Shown piece after piece: positions 54,905 to 64,000 of a stretch of DNA of 64,000 nt (positions are counted from its first letter, which is position 1; each line of letters starts with the position of its first letter). The translations under genes and the position numbers were made by a program. The DNA is taken from NCBI GenBank assembly GCA_963556145.1, contig OY744468.1, forward strand, positions 310,001-374,000. Direction: 5' to 3'. The stretch is from Hygrocybe punicea (Eukaryota; Basidiomycota; Agaricomycetes; Agaricales; Hygrophoraceae). The notes below the pieces were generated by a model. It made no database searches. It saw nothing but the letters and a program-made list of their open reading frames with translations, and was not told where the DNA came from.

Positions 54905-55878
54905 AAAGTAAATATTCCAAGGGATATTTTATATGTCCCATGGGCTGTTTCTGCGATAACAAAGGTATCCCAAGGGATATTTTATATGTCCCATGGGCTT
55001 TTTTGTGGGTAAAGTAAATATCCCAAGGGATATTTTATGTGTCCCATGGGCTGTTTCTGCGATAACAAAGGTATCCCAAGGGATATTTTATATGTCCCAT
55101 GGGCTTTTTTGTGGGTAAAGTAAATATCCCAAGGGATATTTTATGTGTTCCATGGGCTTTTTCTTGGTTAACGTAAATATCCCAAGCAATATTTTTCATG
55201 TCCCATGGGCTGTTTCTGTAATAGTGAAAGTATCCCAAGGGATGTTCTATGTCCCATGGGCTGTTTTCTAAGACAAGATAAGTATCCCATGGGATATTCT
55301 ACATGTCCCATGGGCTGTTTTCTAGACAAGATAAGTATCCCATGAGATATTCTATATGTCCCATGGGCTTTTCTCAGGTAAAATAAATATCCCAAGGGAT
55401 AAAATAAATGTCCCAAGGGATAAAATAAATATCCCAAGGGATAAAATAAATATCCCAAGGGATAAAACAAATATCCCCAGAGATAAAGTAAATAGCCCAA
55501 GGGATGAAATAAATATCCCAAGGGACGGAATAAATATCCCCAGGGATGAAGTAAATAGCCCAAGGGATAAAATAAATATCCCCAGAGATAAAGTAAATAG
55601 CCCAAGGGATGAAATAAATATCCCAAGGGACGGAATAAATATCCCCAGGGATAAAGTAAATAGCGCAAGGGATAAAATAAATATCCCAAGGGATGAAATA
55701 AATATCCCAAGGGATGAAAAAAATATCCCAAGGGACGAAATAAATATCCCAAGGGACGAAATAAATATCCCCAGGGATAAAGTAAATAGCCCAAGGGATA
55801 AAATAAATATCCCAAGGGATGAAATAAATATCCCAAGGGACAAAATAAATATCCCAAGGGATGGAATTACAGTCCCTA
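54905..55878 (-). repeat. Minisatellites, right arm
   Basis: Inverted copies of the 64-bp array (54905-55375) and the 21-bp array (55378-55878), with unit order matching the left arm. Confidence 0.92.
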
Positions 55879-56296
55879 GGCCTTTTAATCTATGCACACA
55901 AATATTTTCATAATTTTACCTATTTTATTTACAATATTATAGCCATTTTTCAAAAAACATCAGCTTGAGCTGAGGCAACACCTGGTTGAGAATATATCCC
56001 AGGAAAATATATATTCTCCCTGATGGTATTATAATATGTCCCATGGGATGATATTTCAGGCCATGATCCTTTGTCAAAATCATCCCTTGGGATAACTATT
56101 CAGCCCTTGGTCTTCTTTGGAAATTGTCCCTAGGGATAAAAATATAACCCTACGCTTGCCTACAGTCAGAATGTCCCTGGGGCAATAAATTGTCCTTGGG
56201 AGTACCATGGTTATATGAACACTTAGATGGAACACCTACAGAGTTGTGTTACATCTGGTTAGTTGGGGCTAGGTGGTTGACTGAAGTGGTGAGGTT

Positions 56297-57344
56297 GGTC
56301 ATGGCGATGATGCAGTCATCGACATGGACTGCTATTATGGTGAGTTCGCCATTTGCTTTGAGTACAAAAATGGCTTGATCAACCTCGCACCACCTAAAGC
56401 CCAGGTTATCGATGAGGATGAAGATGAGTCTCTGGTACCAATGCCGGCCACTCTGCTTCAGACCATACAATGTCTTTTGAAGGCAACAGACCTTCCCGGT
56501 GGAATCTGGGGTATGGTATCCTGGTGGTTGTTTCATATAGATAACCTCAACTTTGGTAAGTTTGTCATTTAGGTAAGCTCCCTTTATGTCTATCTGATGC
56601 ATCTCAAGGTTTAGTTGTGTGCCCATGGCTAGGATTGTGTGGACCAACACAAGTTTGGCAACAGGTGTGAATGTATCAAAGTAATCGACTCCAGGTACTT
56701 GTGAGAATCCCTAGGCGACTAAGCATGCCTTGTGCCAGATGGTGTTGCCAGCGGCATCCTTTTTTGCACAAAACACCCATTTGGATCCGACAACATTAGC
56801 CATGTTGGGTTTGTCTACTAGCTCCCAAGTGCCAGCTTTGCAAAGTGTCTCCAGCTCCTCATGTATACCCCTTTCCCATAGTAACCAATCAGGGCACCTC
56901 TTGGCTTCACTCAATGTCTGTGGTTCAATGGCCTCTGAATCCGCTGTTTCCAGTGCTAATAGGCATTCATTTGAGTTCTGATTTGCTGCTGCCAAAGTCC
57001 ATTCATTGTCCATTTCCTCACTACTTGATGCAGGTTCGGGCTCTGTAGATGGGAGTTGGATGCCAGTGTGGGCCTGGTTGTCTGACGTGCTTGGAACCTT
57101 CGGGTAGGATGTTTTCTGGAGTCAAATAATCAATAAGCTTCTTTTGTGGCTTAGGAGGGATAAGGGGGTCATTTATTTGCGGGTTGTTGGCTGGTTTTGG
57201 TTCATCTAGTGTTGAAGGTACGTCTTGCAGTATTTCTTCTGGCAGGGGTTGTGAGTAAAATGTGCAGGCCCTGGGTTTTTGGAGAATCTGGACAAGGTCA
57301 TGACAGCAAAGATGATATCGGGACACGTACCAAGGCATGCCCAC
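56297..57344 (-). pseudogene. Ty1/copia reverse transcriptase, N-terminal and middle parts
   Basis: On the minus strand: integrase-side linker (57021-57344; PLIPPKPQKKLIDYLTPENI), then ELETLCKAGTWELVDKPNMA and VVGSKWVFCAKKDAAGNTIW (56711-57013), the start of the copia reverse transcriptase. Next (56297-56650) come HQIDIKGAYLNDKLTKVEVI with MKQPPGY, LYGLKQSGRHWYQ and HVDDCIIAM, the VDD-type catalytic motif. Stops and frameshifts separate the segments, so it is dead. The frame breaks at the 8-bp duplication of the giant palindrome. Confidence 0.88.
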
Positions 57345-57352
57345 ATGAGCAA

Positions 57353-57574
57353 TCAGATGGCTTTGAGATATGGTACATCTCGCATGATGGCAAATTCTTG
57401 GGCTGTGGTTGGTGATTGGGACATGGTAAGTTTTACATTTGTCTCCATTGGTGTTGATACTGGTTTGCAGTCTTCAAGGTTGAATCGTCGTATGATGGAA
57501 TCAATGTATGAGTGCTGAGAAATTTGGATTGATCCAGTTTCTTGGTCACAACGAACCTCTATTCCCAACAGCAC
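57353..57574 (-). pseudogene. Copia reverse transcriptase C-terminal piece, out of order
   Basis: LLGIEVRCDQETGSIQISQH with SYIDSIIRRFNLEDCKPVST belongs downstream of GELHW in copia polyproteins. Here it lies upstream of the N-terminal part. It may be a rearranged piece of the same copy or part of a second copy. Confidence 0.8.
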
Positions 57575-57600
57575 CCATGTTTCATGAAAAAGATATGCTG
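57575..57600 (-). repeat. KDZ outer TIR fragment
   Basis: CATGTTTCATGAAAAAGATA and TGCTGAAAGGGCTC match, with about five mismatches in 34 bases, the outermost sequence of the KDZ element's left end (20689-20722, inverted). Confidence 0.65.
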
Positions 57601-57650
57601 AAAGGGCTCAAGATGTTGGATTTATGTCACCTGACAATGGAGAGTGGCAA

Positions 57651-58483
57651 TAGTGAATGGCATGGGTCTAGGTAAACCCACGGGTTTTGCCACGGGTTTA
57701 GCCATGGGTCCAGGTCCAGGTCACACTTTTGTGACCCGCGGCTGTACCCGTACCCACAACGGGTAACCCATGACTACAGGTCACACAAGTGACGCGTCGT
57801 GTTCAAGTTGAACGCAACGCGTTGAACGACAAGGCAGAGACCAGTACGAAGCTGGTCTCTGCTAAAGGTAAGTTCTTTTCTTTCTTTTACACCATTACTT
57901 ATGAAATTTACAGGTACAACTACAGCTTCACCCAAGGAACACAAACGCAAACGCAGGTGCAAACGGCCACAACGAAAACGACGGCAATGACGACTAAAAC
58001 GACAATGACAATTGCAAGGGCCATGGCAGCAATGCCAAGCAATGCAAGCCTGGGGGAGTGGTGCACCCACCCCCCGGTCGCCAGGTGAGCCGATGACAAT
58101 TTCATTCGTTTGCGACTGACTAGCAATTCCCCCAGCCCAGGACCACCGTTAACAAGTACGGCCCACATGTCCAACCATGCAGTGTCCGCCGCCCGTCATT
58201 CTGTCTGCACACCATGCCGGGCCAGTCCGTTCCACCTCGTGAACACTCGGCAACACGTCAATTGACATGCGTCTGGTGTCATGAGGTCAAATAGGTGGCA
58301 TGGGCTGGCAAAATAAGAGGGACCCAAGGGTTACCTGCCACGGGTATGGGTCCTGGGTAACCCTCAGCTCGGAATGTGAGTACCCGCGACAAAACCTGTA
58401 CCCCGAGGGCGGGTACGGGTTTTCAACGGGTACGGGTACGGGTACCCCTGGAATTACCCAGGGGTTACCCATGCCATTCACTA
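57651..58483. mobile_element. 833-bp TIR element with mini-gene, 8-bp TSD
   Basis: Ends TAGTGAATGGCATGGGT, perfectly inverted at the right, flanked by the perfect duplication AGTGGCAA (57643-57650 and 58484-58491). Subterminal zones are full of GGGTAC / ACCCGTACCC motifs. The middle holds a spliced low-complexity ORF. Same family as 48769-49079. Confidence 0.92.
57789..58088 (+). other. Low-complexity spliced ORF inside TIR element
   Basis: TGACGCGTCGTG, then frames with TKLVSAK up to a GTAAGTTC...TTTACAG intron (57867-57913). It continues as Thr/Gln/Ala-rich sequence (TQTQTQVQTATTKTTA) to about 58088. Several frames are open. Same layout as the other low-complexity genes; coding uncertain. 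Confidence 0.45.
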
Positions 58484-58539
58484 AGTGGCAATGATAAAAC
58501 AATGAACATGTGCCAACATGTTGATCAGCAATGTAATCA

Positions 58540-58615
58540 TTTAGCTCCCTTGAAGGAGCAATATCCACTGAACACATTGAACATGTTCAGTGTGTTCGGT
58601 GGATGTTATTGCCGT
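58540..58615. repeat. Short palindrome
   Basis: About 42 bp with symmetry centre in GAACATGTTC, half-site ATCCACTGAACACATTGAAC with two mismatches. Could fold as a hairpin; no further structure is seen. Confidence 0.7.
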
Positions 58616-58779
58616 TTTCAGAAAGGTTGTCACATCACACGTAACACGCGACTTTTGTCACTCTGGCACACGAAACATCGGTGAGCCGTTTCTCATCCAA
58701 TTCTCAACATTTCCGTCTAATTCTTTCTGTTCTGTCATCCCCATCAGGAAAAACACTTCTGGTCCCATGGGGTCCTGGG

Positions 58780-58870
58780 AAATCCCAAATTTCCCAGGGT
58801 CACCAGGGAGTGTCACAGAGCTCCACAGAGCATCTTAGAGCTTCTCAGAGCATCTTAGAAGTTCAGAATC
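58780..58870. repeat. CAGAGC-type minisatellite
   Basis: Repeats of CACAGAGCTC, CAGAGCATCTTAGA and CTCAGAGCATCTTAGA. Confidence 0.7.
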
Positions 58871-59058
58871 ACGCTTGACCTAGAAATACTAAATAAACAT
58901 ATGCCAGGTGCTTGGAGGCATACTGATTAGGATTGTTTAACATCTTATGGAGTATATTATGCCACACAATGTATTTATCTACCTTAGCTGTTTGCAATGC
59001 CAGTGGCCCCACTGTTGCCTCACCGCCTGCTGGAAATTACAACATTCTAATACTATTG

Positions 59059-62000
59059 CTACCATATAGTCTTGTATGCATACATGTTATGCCAGTTATT
59101 AACAAAGAATGTTGAACATTTATCTAGAACATCATGAGTGGTCCATGTTCTTTCTACGCACTGTCCAAAAGTAGGCATTAACATGCAACTTTGACGTATG
59201 CTGGTCAATGGAATGATAGAACCAGCAGGACTTCCATCAGTACAGTAAGACCTCTTGATAGAGTACATGTTGTGGTTTTGTTCTGCAGCAGGCTTCGTCC
59301 TCGTGTACCATTCAATATACGCCAAAGGCATCTGGGGCCAAAATGATGGTGACGGTCCAAGGCCATAATCTAATGATGAGGGAAGTGTGAAAATGACTCG
59401 GAGACGTCCTATCCTTGTTCCTAGCATTTTCGTGGTCAACAGAAGTCAATGTGGTAGAAATGGGGGCAGACCTTCAAGGCTGGTGGATTCTGCATCATCT
59501 GTGTGCAGGATGACAGCAGTGTCAAATTGACTAGGCCTGTTCTTCATTGCAGGAGCAGCTTTGAGGACGTCACATTCTTCCTCACTGTCTTCAAGACTGG
59601 GAGGATGAAATTTGAACGTATGGTAGATGTCAAGCCTCTGGAATGGTAGGGTATGCAATGCAGTGATCCGAGAAGGTGCTGGGTGGGGTGCGAGACGATT
59701 TAGATAGTCCTTGAGAGCAGTAGAAAGTCCAGGAGCTGAATGTTGTTTTTCGATATCAGAAATTAAACGTCGAGGCTGAGTCGGATATTTAGGAAGTGAG
59801 ATTGCTTTTCCAGCCACATTGCATGAAAGTGACTTGGATGGTGGATTGTCAGCAATATGTTCGTTTTCTCTCCAGGAAATGTAATTTTGGAAAGTAAACA
59901 TCTTCTCTTGACGTGAAAGCCATTTTATCATCTGGGGAAACTCGTCACGTTGGTTTGATGCCCGCCACCCCTCCTTCGCGAAATCAATGTGGAGACGTTC
60001 GAACATTTCTGTGTTATAATTGTCAGATGTGCCAAGATACTTGATGGACTGGATGTAGTGGATGAGGCAATGGAATTTGGGGATGTTAAGATCCTGGCGT
60101 ATGCCTGTCTCGACGAAGTATGATTTGTGACGATGAAAGGCATCTAAGGCATCTTGCATGTAACCAAGGGTAATGTTGTCATGGGTGCTGTATTGGGCAA
60201 GGTAAATGAAATCGAGAAGAGAACGGCATGCGATGATAGCTTTCTGGGGCATGACACCAATAAGACAGCCTAGGAGAATCTTTGCCATGTTTTTCCTCTC
60301 TGTGCCAGATATTTGGGAGAGTGCAGATATACCATTTTTGAAATGACGCAATCCATACGCAGGTGGGAGACAACGTATATGGCAGTCCAGTTCGTTAGGT
60401 CCTATGGTCCGTTTACACCAGTTTGTGAGATGTTTGAAAACACCCTGGTAGAGTTGATGAAGAACGTCATGAGTGATAGCAAGATGAATGTCGGTGTGTG
60501 GAAACCCTGCCCAGAATGGAGTGTACACACTCCCAGATACCACCCTGTCCATGCAATACTTGTGGAACTGTGATTTTGTCGTTGACGTCTCCTTTGCCTT
60601 ATCTACGACACCCAACGTCCACTGACCTGTCCTGTGGGCGAATGGACCAGGATCCTGAAGCTTGTCGGAAGGGCATTGGCATTTAGGGCATGTCCCATAC
60701 TTAGAGCAAGATACAAGGCATTGTTCTGGGTAGTTGGCGACATAGCATGCCAGGATTGGGTATACCTTCCTTACAAAGCCCTCGCCGCCCGTCATCTCAA
60801 CACCATTCTTCCCTGCATCCATCAAAGGAGCCAGAATCGTTCGCATGGACTCGTGGAACAATCGTTGATTGCGCGCTCTATGCTCCTGCTGTGTTAACTG
60901 GTCACAACAAATTTTGTCCACCGACAGGTAACCAATTAGAACACATGCATGCTGCGAGGGTTTACGACGAATGGCTTTGGGTATATTTCCCAATGTCAGA
61001 TAGACAGGATAAGCAGATTTGCCTCCAGTGAACTGCGTAAGTTGAGTCTTGTCAGTCGCAATAATCACAGGTGCCAGTGTGGAGCCCACTGGGAGGCGGT
61101 TCTACAATTCTATCAGAAAGATAACGTATGGTTGAGGATCATGGCTAGTGCACCTGAACTACATGCCACCATGCACCCGTCCACATCTCAGAGTAGACCC
61201 TGTTGTCGCGATTAGAATCGGAAAACACTTTCTTCGGCTGGTAAACCATATATTTTGATAGAGTTGGATCGCCCCAAAGACACTTTATAGCCTCTAGCAC
61301 ACTCCTGAACCTGATGATATGCTTCTCGCCAGGGCGATCTTTGAAAGAGAGGCATTTCGTTGTCCACCTTCCTGCCCGTTCAGGAATATCGTCCACAATC
61401 TGATGTAGCGCCCTTGTATTTCCAAATGAAAGCCCTAGCTTATCCTTGACCTTAGACATGCAAATCAGACGTGTCATATTCTTCAGAAAGTCAGAAAACA
61501 TACACCAGGAATTGAGAGAAGTCTGTCAAATGCCTTGTTCCCTGGGCTGTCCTTGATTACCCAATTGGCAACACACCAGTCGAGCTCTGAGGCAAAAGGA
61601 TAGAATGATTCACCGCCAATCTGGTCCCCCATCAGGTCATTGCCGTCACTATCACATTGTCCATCAAACTGCTTCCTCCATTGCTCATGCAGGTTTTCAT
61701 TCATTCTTATCACCTTAGCAGCATTGTCGTACACATCCTCCACCCTATTATCATCCACGTCGTCCAGAACCCTGTGCTGCATGCGTCTAGCGGCTGCAGC
61801 AAGAGTGGATGGTCCTGGCCCTGCTTCTCCAAGCTCATCGTCGTTGGTTGTAGGCAGTGTGGAAACCATGGGAATGAAGTCAAAGAGATCGCCGTCGTCT
61901 TCCTCGATATCATCCATAATGCCTTGCAGATCTTCATCCACATCCATTCCACCCAATTCACCTTCTCTCACTAGCCCCTCATCATCAATAACCTGCATGT

Positions 62001-62160
62001 CCCCACCCTCTCCTTCTAAATCTAAAGGCGCGAGTTCTGCCAACTTGCCACGACGATACCAGGAGCATGTACGTGCAGTTCGTAGATGAGATGTGCAGCC
62101 TCTCTTGGTCTTGAAGGACCTATTACAAACAGGGGATGCAAGGTCGTCCAGAACATCCAT
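59059..62160 (-). CDS. Plavaka-family transposase, apparently intact
   Basis: Four exons join in frame: 61504-62160, 61154-61450, 59472-61101 and 59059-59420, giving 981 residues. The N-terminus has a zinc-finger-like CNRSFKTKRGCTSHLRTART with C. An acidic linker follows, then WRKQFDG and DWCVANWVIKDSPGNKAFDR. Exon 2 has LGLSFGNTRALHQIVDDIPE and KYMVYQPKKVF. Exon 3 opens NRLPVGSTLAPVIIATDKTQ, then GNIPKAIRRKPSQHACVLIG, YGTCPKCQCP, HLAITHDVLHQLYQGVFKHL, and YNTEMFERLHIDFAKEGWRA. The last exon has PLAYIEWYT and SIIPLTSIRQSCML. This order is that of Plavaka transposases, a fungal branch of the EnSpm/CACTA group. No stop or frameshift was found. TIRs were not located, so whether the whole element is here is unknown. 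Confidence 0.9.
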
Positions 62161-62437
62161 GATAATGCAGATACTGGATAGATGTTGTAGCTTGAGATCC
62201 AGGAGGTTCAGGCTTTGTGAGTCGCGACCTTCAGTTAGGAAAGATCAGATTACGAGATAGGGTGCACGTGCCCCACTGATTATGGACAATAAGGACAGCA
62301 TACAACGTTAGAGACGAATAGCCTGTCATGCTACAAGAGAACTAGACAGATAAAAGGTGGAGTCAGAAAACCAACAAGCTACAAAAGGTTGAACAGGGAT
62401 AACATGTATACCTAATGGGGAATCGCAACAGCGAACA
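62161..62437. other. Intergenic between Plavaka and kinase-like gene
   Basis: Upstream of the Plavaka start. The last exon of the kinase-like gene may extend into it, through an alternative splice from about 62474 to about 62416. No TIR was seen. Confidence 0.4.
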
Positions 62438-64000
62438 TCACAAAAATTGAGAATGTCCAATGTCCAACACCTGTCTCGCTGTCTGAAGCTCAGTGCATTC
62501 TCTAATGCCCATGCAGTTGTGGAGAATAGCATGTGAGAAGTCGAGTATTTGAACGCCGCCCATTGTTGATAAACTAATATTGTCAGGCCGTATGTCCTGA
62601 TGGCTGACGCCGGCGGTATGAATGGTCTGTATCATGGTCCAAAGATCAGATCTAAATGTAAACCAAATGGGGAGAACAACATCAATAGTATGTCCACCCA
62701 ACAGAATAGAAACCATGTACCGTTGGCAGATCGAAAGCTCGGAAAATGAGGAGATAGCTTCCCCTGTGTAACGCATAACGAGCACGTTAACATTTTCACC
62801 AATAAATAGGCCATACACTATGGGTATTGCAGTGCCCTGCAGTGCTGAGAGGGTCGCATACATTTTGGCTTCGTGGCGTAGAAGTGCTTGTGACGACTCT
62901 TGCATAGCAACTTTTGCAACGATGTCCTCTGTTAGCACGTCGCCGAAGTGCCCTCTGAACACATTCCCAACAGACCCACTTCCCAGAAATGTCGTCATAC
63001 GTAGTTCGCAGCATGGTGGGTCTTTTAGATGCCTCAGAAGTGACTGTAGAAAAGTGGATATAATTCCCACACAGTGGAAAATGGCTGGGACGATGGCTTG
63101 GAACCGAAGAACTGCAACGCTGGAGTCAAAAGTACATGAACTAAGCTCAGTTTGGCACGGAGGATCTGCCACTTCTTGGCGGCTCAGCTCGTAGATGGCT
63201 AGATCGAAGCGCTCCAGATCGAATGTCAGCTGCAAAGTTTCCGACTAAAGGTGTTCAGAATTAGAAGACGCTGAGAAACAGAAGCAGCTGACCTTGGAGA
63301 GTATGCTTCCACTGGAAAATGTTGTCAAGGGTACAGCAGAAAGCGTATTAGAACCAGCATCCTGAGGGCTATTCTTTGTGGCCAGTTTCGCTGCCAACCG
63401 TGTTCGGGACAACGGCGTACGCACGTCAATGGCTGGGATTTCAAGGTGTTGCGGAGGCTTGACGTTGCCTGCACGCAAAAGGCAGAAAACCATGATAGGC
63501 ATAAAGGGCAGTGTGGAGTTGAGGGTGGAAAGAATGTCGGAGCAAATAAGGCCGTGCAGCTTGGTCCCCGGGATTGGACAAAGTGTGAAGAGCATATAAT
63601 GATCTCCACCAAATAGAACTGCATATGGGATCTTAGTTGCTCCTGACAGCATAGATATGCCAATCTATATAATGATATGGTGATGATGAATGCCGAGGAG
63701 CAATACAAGATTGAGACCCAAGCACCTTGAAGATAATCGATCGATGTCCTGTTTCAGTGGGACCCAGCTCTAAAATTGTAGAATTTTGGCCCAGGTGTAA
63801 TATATTCTCAGCGTGATGTGAGAACGCAGACCAACTCTTGAACTCAACGTGGAGCTGGGGAGGAGCATCCTGACAAGGACGGTAGACGGCATCTGGTGTC
63901 TGATTATAAGCTGTGTACTGAACAATGGCCTCTGGATGTGTCTGATTTGCATCCACAGCTTCGACAGTGTGGCATATTGGGATGAAGGCTTGACTGAAGA
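62438..64000 (-). CDS. Protein-kinase-like gene, 5' end outside window
   Basis: Exons 63726-beyond 64000, 63293-63664 and 62438-63244 join in frame with GT-AG introns (63665-63725 and 63245-63292). The first half has no named domain (QTPDAVYRPCQDAPPQLHVE; TKIPYAVLFGGDHYMLFT). The kinase-like part has FLGSGSVGNVFRG (Gly loop), DIVAKVAM (Lys), RHEAKMYATLS (Glu), VSHQDIRPDNIS (catalytic loop with HQD for HRD) and ILDFSHAI (DFS for DFG). This resembles the divergent kinases expanded in mushroom-forming fungi. Key Lys, Asp and Asn are present, so activity is possible. The stop is at 62438; splicing at CAG/GTGTTGG would give a slightly different C-terminus. Confidence 0.75.

Larger units (their letters stand above)
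49926..56288. mobile_element. Giant palindromic transposable element, 8-bp TSD
   Basis: Arms 49926-53103 and 53204-56288 are near-identical inverted copies. The termini read CACTTCAGTCAACCACCTAG and its complement. The perfect direct repeat GTGAGGTT (49918-49925 and 56289-56296) flanks it inside a Copia reverse transcriptase whose frame continues on both sides. From outside in, each arm has a subterminal zone with CCCAAGGG/CCCATGGG motifs, a 21-bp minisatellite, a roughly 64-bp minisatellite, a spliced Asp/Arg-rich ORF read outward from the centre, and half of an AAGTGCCTGG-type TIR element. The arms differ by a 1-bp indel and by the number of 24-bp units, so they are not one sequence placed twice. 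No transposase lies inside. The 8-bp duplication points to a hAT- or KDZ-type enzyme in trans. Confidence 0.9.

Noticed and set aside
49926..56288. Palindrome as a pure assembly artefact
   Set aside because: The perfect 8-bp duplication, the resumed Copia frame on both sides, and arm-specific differences (1-bp indel, 48-bp array difference) argue against it, though the N gap leaves some doubt.
1..64000. tRNA or rRNA genes
   Set aside because: I looked for conserved tRNA box motifs and rRNA-like blocks and found none that were convincing.

Overview
The window reads as nuclear DNA of a filamentous basidiomycete, most likely an Agaricomycete. The evidence is short 45-65 bp GT-AG introns with CTGAC/CTAAC-type branch sites, a TTAGGG-type interstitial telomere tract, and gene families typical of mushroom-forming fungi: KDZ, Plavaka and Tnp2 transposases, TET/JBP dioxygenases, JmjC proteins, Spt5-like NGN-KOW proteins and LRR proteins. 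The genus cannot be fixed from the sequence. Almost everything is transposon or transposon cargo, often nested. A run of exactly 100 N at 53104-53203 is an assembly gap.

Region by region. 1-5280: remnants of a low-complexity spliced gene, a partial foldback arm, a diverged tandem repeat with a CTG-type microsatellite, a non-autonomous TIR element with a perfect 8-bp target duplication (2323-3080), a roughly 265-bp satellite, and a dispersed repeat carrying a small TIR element. 5284-11291: a decayed KDZ-type element with TIRs and subterminal repeats, hosting a foldback element and a low-complexity gene. 11297-18818: an element with about 270-bp TIRs holding a nonsense-riddled Tnp2/CACTA-type transposase and an LRR-like gene. 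19395-20672 and 38544-38941: the two halves of a WD40/transmembrane gene split by the element between them.

20700-38543 is the centrepiece: a roughly 17.8-kb KDZ element with long TIRs. It contains a KDZ transposase that can be spliced conceptually into an open frame with DDE-type residues, a JmjC-domain protein, a TET/JBP-type 2-oxoglutarate dioxygenase with one nonsense codon beside its HxD motif, a tandemly triplicated exon gene, a possible Ulp1-like peptidase fragment and a coiled-coil gene. The combination suggests a transposon that carries enzymes acting on DNA methylation and on chromatin, so it could influence its own silencing.

39072-45351: host-like genes (Spt5-like protein, a broken SAP-like gene, an intact small three-exon gene, a 56-aa membrane ORF). 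45413-49847: dispersed repeats, low-complexity gene, a copy of the TET-side 5' region, telomere-like tract, a hairpin TIR element and a KDZ-TIR fragment. 49926-56288: a giant palindromic element of 6.36 kb with 3.1-kb arms, inserted in a Copia reverse transcriptase with a perfect 8-bp duplication. 56297-58483: the rest of the Copia remnant and another TIR element with an 8-bp duplication. 59059-62160: an apparently intact four-exon Plavaka transposase. 62438-64000: a kinase-like gene running off the window.

All identifications come from reading motifs and reconstructing splice sites by eye; no database search was run.
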